From Pseudomonas orientalis (lineage in GTDB: Bacteria; Pseudomonadota; Gammaproteobacteria; Pseudomonadales; Pseudomonadaceae): DNA of 64,000 nt. The stretch covers positions 62,001 through 126,000 of the forward strand of contig NZ_JYLM01000007.1 in assembly GCF_001439815.1 (NCBI RefSeq), in the 5' to 3' direction. Each line of letters starts with the position of its first letter. Position 1 is the first letter of the stretch. Position numbers and translations under genes: made by a program. This document shows positions 62,773 to 64,000 of the stretch, piece after piece. Under the pieces are notes generated by a model that saw only the letters and a list, made by a program, of their open reading frames with translations, ran no database searches and had not been told where the DNA came from.

Positions 62773-64000
62773 GAATCAAAAAGCCATGCCGCAACCGGAA
62801 ATGCGCCGCATCCGTCGCATCCACTTCGTCGGTATCGGCGGCGTGGGCATGTGCGGGATTGCCGAAGTATTGCTCAACCTGGGCTACCAGGTGTCCGGCT
62901 CTGACCTGAAAGAGTCGCCGGTCACCGAGCGCCTGAAGTCCTTTGGCGCGCAGATTTTCATCGGCCACCGTGCCGAGAACGCCGCCGAGGCCGACGTGCT
63001 GGTAGTGTCCAGCGCCGTGAACACCTCCAACCCGGAAGTGGCCACCGCCCTCGAACGCCGCATCCCTGTGGTGCCGCGTGCCGAGATGCTTGCCGAACTG
63101 ATGCGCTACCGCCATGGCATCGCCGTCGCCGGTACTCATGGCAAGACCACCACCACCAGCCTGATCGCCTCGGTGTTCGCCGCCGGTGGCCTGGACCCGA
63201 CCTTCGTCATCGGTGGCCGCCTGAATGCAGCCGGCACCAATGCCCAGCTCGGCACCAGCCGCTACCTGATCGCCGAAGCCGACGAAAGCGATGCGAGCTT
63301 CCTGCACCTGCAACCGCTGGTCGCCGTCGTCACCAACATCGACGAAGACCACATGGCGACCTACGACGGTGACTTCAACAAGTTGAAGAAAACCTTCGTC
63401 GACTTCCTGCACAACCTGCCGTTCTACGGGTTGGCGGTGGTGTGCCTGGACGACCCGGTGGTGCGCGAGATCCTGCCGCAGGTCAAGCGCCCGACCGTGA
63501 CCTACGGCTTCAGCGAAGACGCCGACGTGCGCGCCATCAATGTGCGCCAGGCCGGCATGCAGACCTTCTTTACCGTGCTGCGCCCCGACCGCGAGCCGCT
63601 GGATGTCTCGGTCAACATGCCGGGCAACCACAACGTGCTGAACTCCCTGGCGACCATCTGCATCGCCAGCGACGAGGGCGTCAGCGATGAAGCCATTGTC
63701 GAGGGCCTGTCGCGCTTTGCCGGTGTCGGCCGGCGCTTCCAGGTCTACGGCCAACTGCCGGTCGAAGGCGGTGACGTGATGCTGGTGGACGACTACGGTC
63801 ATCACCCGACCGAAGTTGCCGCCGTGATCAAGGCCGTGCGCGGTGGCTGGCCGGAGCGCCGCCTGGTGATGGTGTACCAGCCGCACCGCTACAGCCGCAC
63901 CCGCGACCTGTACGACGACTTCGTCAATGTATTGGCCGATGCCAACGTGCTGCTGCTGATGGAGGTCTACCCGGCCGGTGAAGAACCGATCCCGGGTGCC
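62765..64000 (+). CDS. murC: UDP-MurNAc:L-Ala ligase, 5' part
   Basis: First 412 codons of MurC, open to the window edge. The N-terminal UDP-binding motif [17 protein letters not shown] and ATP loop [13 protein letters not shown] are visible; [10 protein letters not shown] follows near residue 340. ATG overlaps the murG stop. The remaining part and ddlB/ftsQ are expected beyond. Confidence 0.96.
   Translation, partial: MVENQKAMPQPEMRRIRRIHFVGIGGVGMCGIAEVLLNLGYQVSGSDLKESPVTERLKSFGAQIFIGHRAENAAEADVLVVSSAVNTSNPEVATALERRIPVVPRAEMLAELMRYRHGIAVAGTHGKTTTTSLIASVFAAGGLDPTFVIGGRLNAAGTNAQLGTSRYLIAEADESDASFLHLQPLVAVVTNIDEDHMATYDGDFNKLKKTFVDFLHNLPFYGLAVVCLDDPVVREILPQVKRPTVTYGFSEDADVRAINVRQAGMQTFFTVLRPDREPLDVSVNMPGNHNVLNSLATICIASDEGVSDEAIVEGLSRFAGVGRRFQVYGQLPVEGGDVMLVDDYGHHPTEVAAVIKAVRGGWPERRLVMVYQPHRYSRTRDLYDDFVNVLADANVLLLMEVYPAGEEPIPGA

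Overview
The window is a contiguous, gene-dense, GC-rich chromosomal segment from a Pseudomonas, most probably of the P. fluorescens group. Three things point there: gene orders familiar from pseudomonads (fumC-orfX-sodA; kdsD-kdsC-lptCAB-rpoN-hpf-ptsN-rapZ-npr; mlaFEDCB-ibaG-murA-hisGDC; the dcw cluster next to rnpB); protein sequences close to Pseudomonas families; and REP/REPIN repeats of the two types common in fluorescent pseudomonads (GTGGGAGGGGGCTTGCC and GTAGGAGCGAGCTTGCTCGC). I see no tRNA or rRNA genes, insertion sequence, prophage or CRISPR array. Almost all of it is core genome.

Layout. 1-3.0 kb: 3' part of fumC, a small orfX, Mn-superoxide dismutase and a ZIP-family transporter, an iron-starvation/oxidative-stress operon. 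3.0-10.0 kb (minus strand): kdsD, kdsC, lptC, lptA, lptB, rpoN, hpf, ptsN, rapZ and the HPr-like npr, joining Kdo/LPS supply and export to sigma-54 and the nitrogen PTS. 10.3-18.4 kb (plus): the Mla phospholipid transport operon, ibaG, murA, hisG, hisD, hisC, with a likely terminator/attenuator between hisG and hisD. 18.5-22.1 kb: pyrimidine/purine salvage (uraA, upp, hpt), a cupin and a small conserved protein. 22.1-30.2 kb: malate:quinone oxidoreductase, several small conserved proteins, a YajG lipoprotein, an acyltransferase, a YedK-like protein with an altered active site, an M48 metalloprotease and a GDT1-type cation transporter.

The GDT1 gene is preceded by a clear yybP-ykoY (Mn2+) riboswitch. 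30.5-33.2 kb holds rsmC, a 2-hydroxyacid dehydrogenase and a LysE exporter. 33.5-41.8 kb holds an AlkK-like acyl-CoA ligase, a DUF1302 protein, a DUF1329 protein and a large MalT-type LuxR regulator. This looks like a self-contained, little-described hydrophobic-substrate system and is the best candidate here for undescribed biology. 41.8-45.3 kb is the pqiA-pqiA-pqiB-pqiC envelope lipid-transport operon, with PqiA split into two genes. 45.6-50 kb holds an OmpA lipoprotein, dolP, a GmhA/DiaA-like SIS protein, yraN and lpoA, with rsmI divergent. 51.1-51.4 kb is RNase P RNA. From 51.8 kb to the end is the division/cell-wall cluster mraZ-rsmH-ftsL-ftsI-murE-murF-mraY-murD-ftsW-murG-murC, with murC cut by the window edge.

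REPINs occupy many gene ends. One supplies the last 18 codons of mqo, one is nested inside a REPIN of the other family, and one is collapsed to a bare hairpin.
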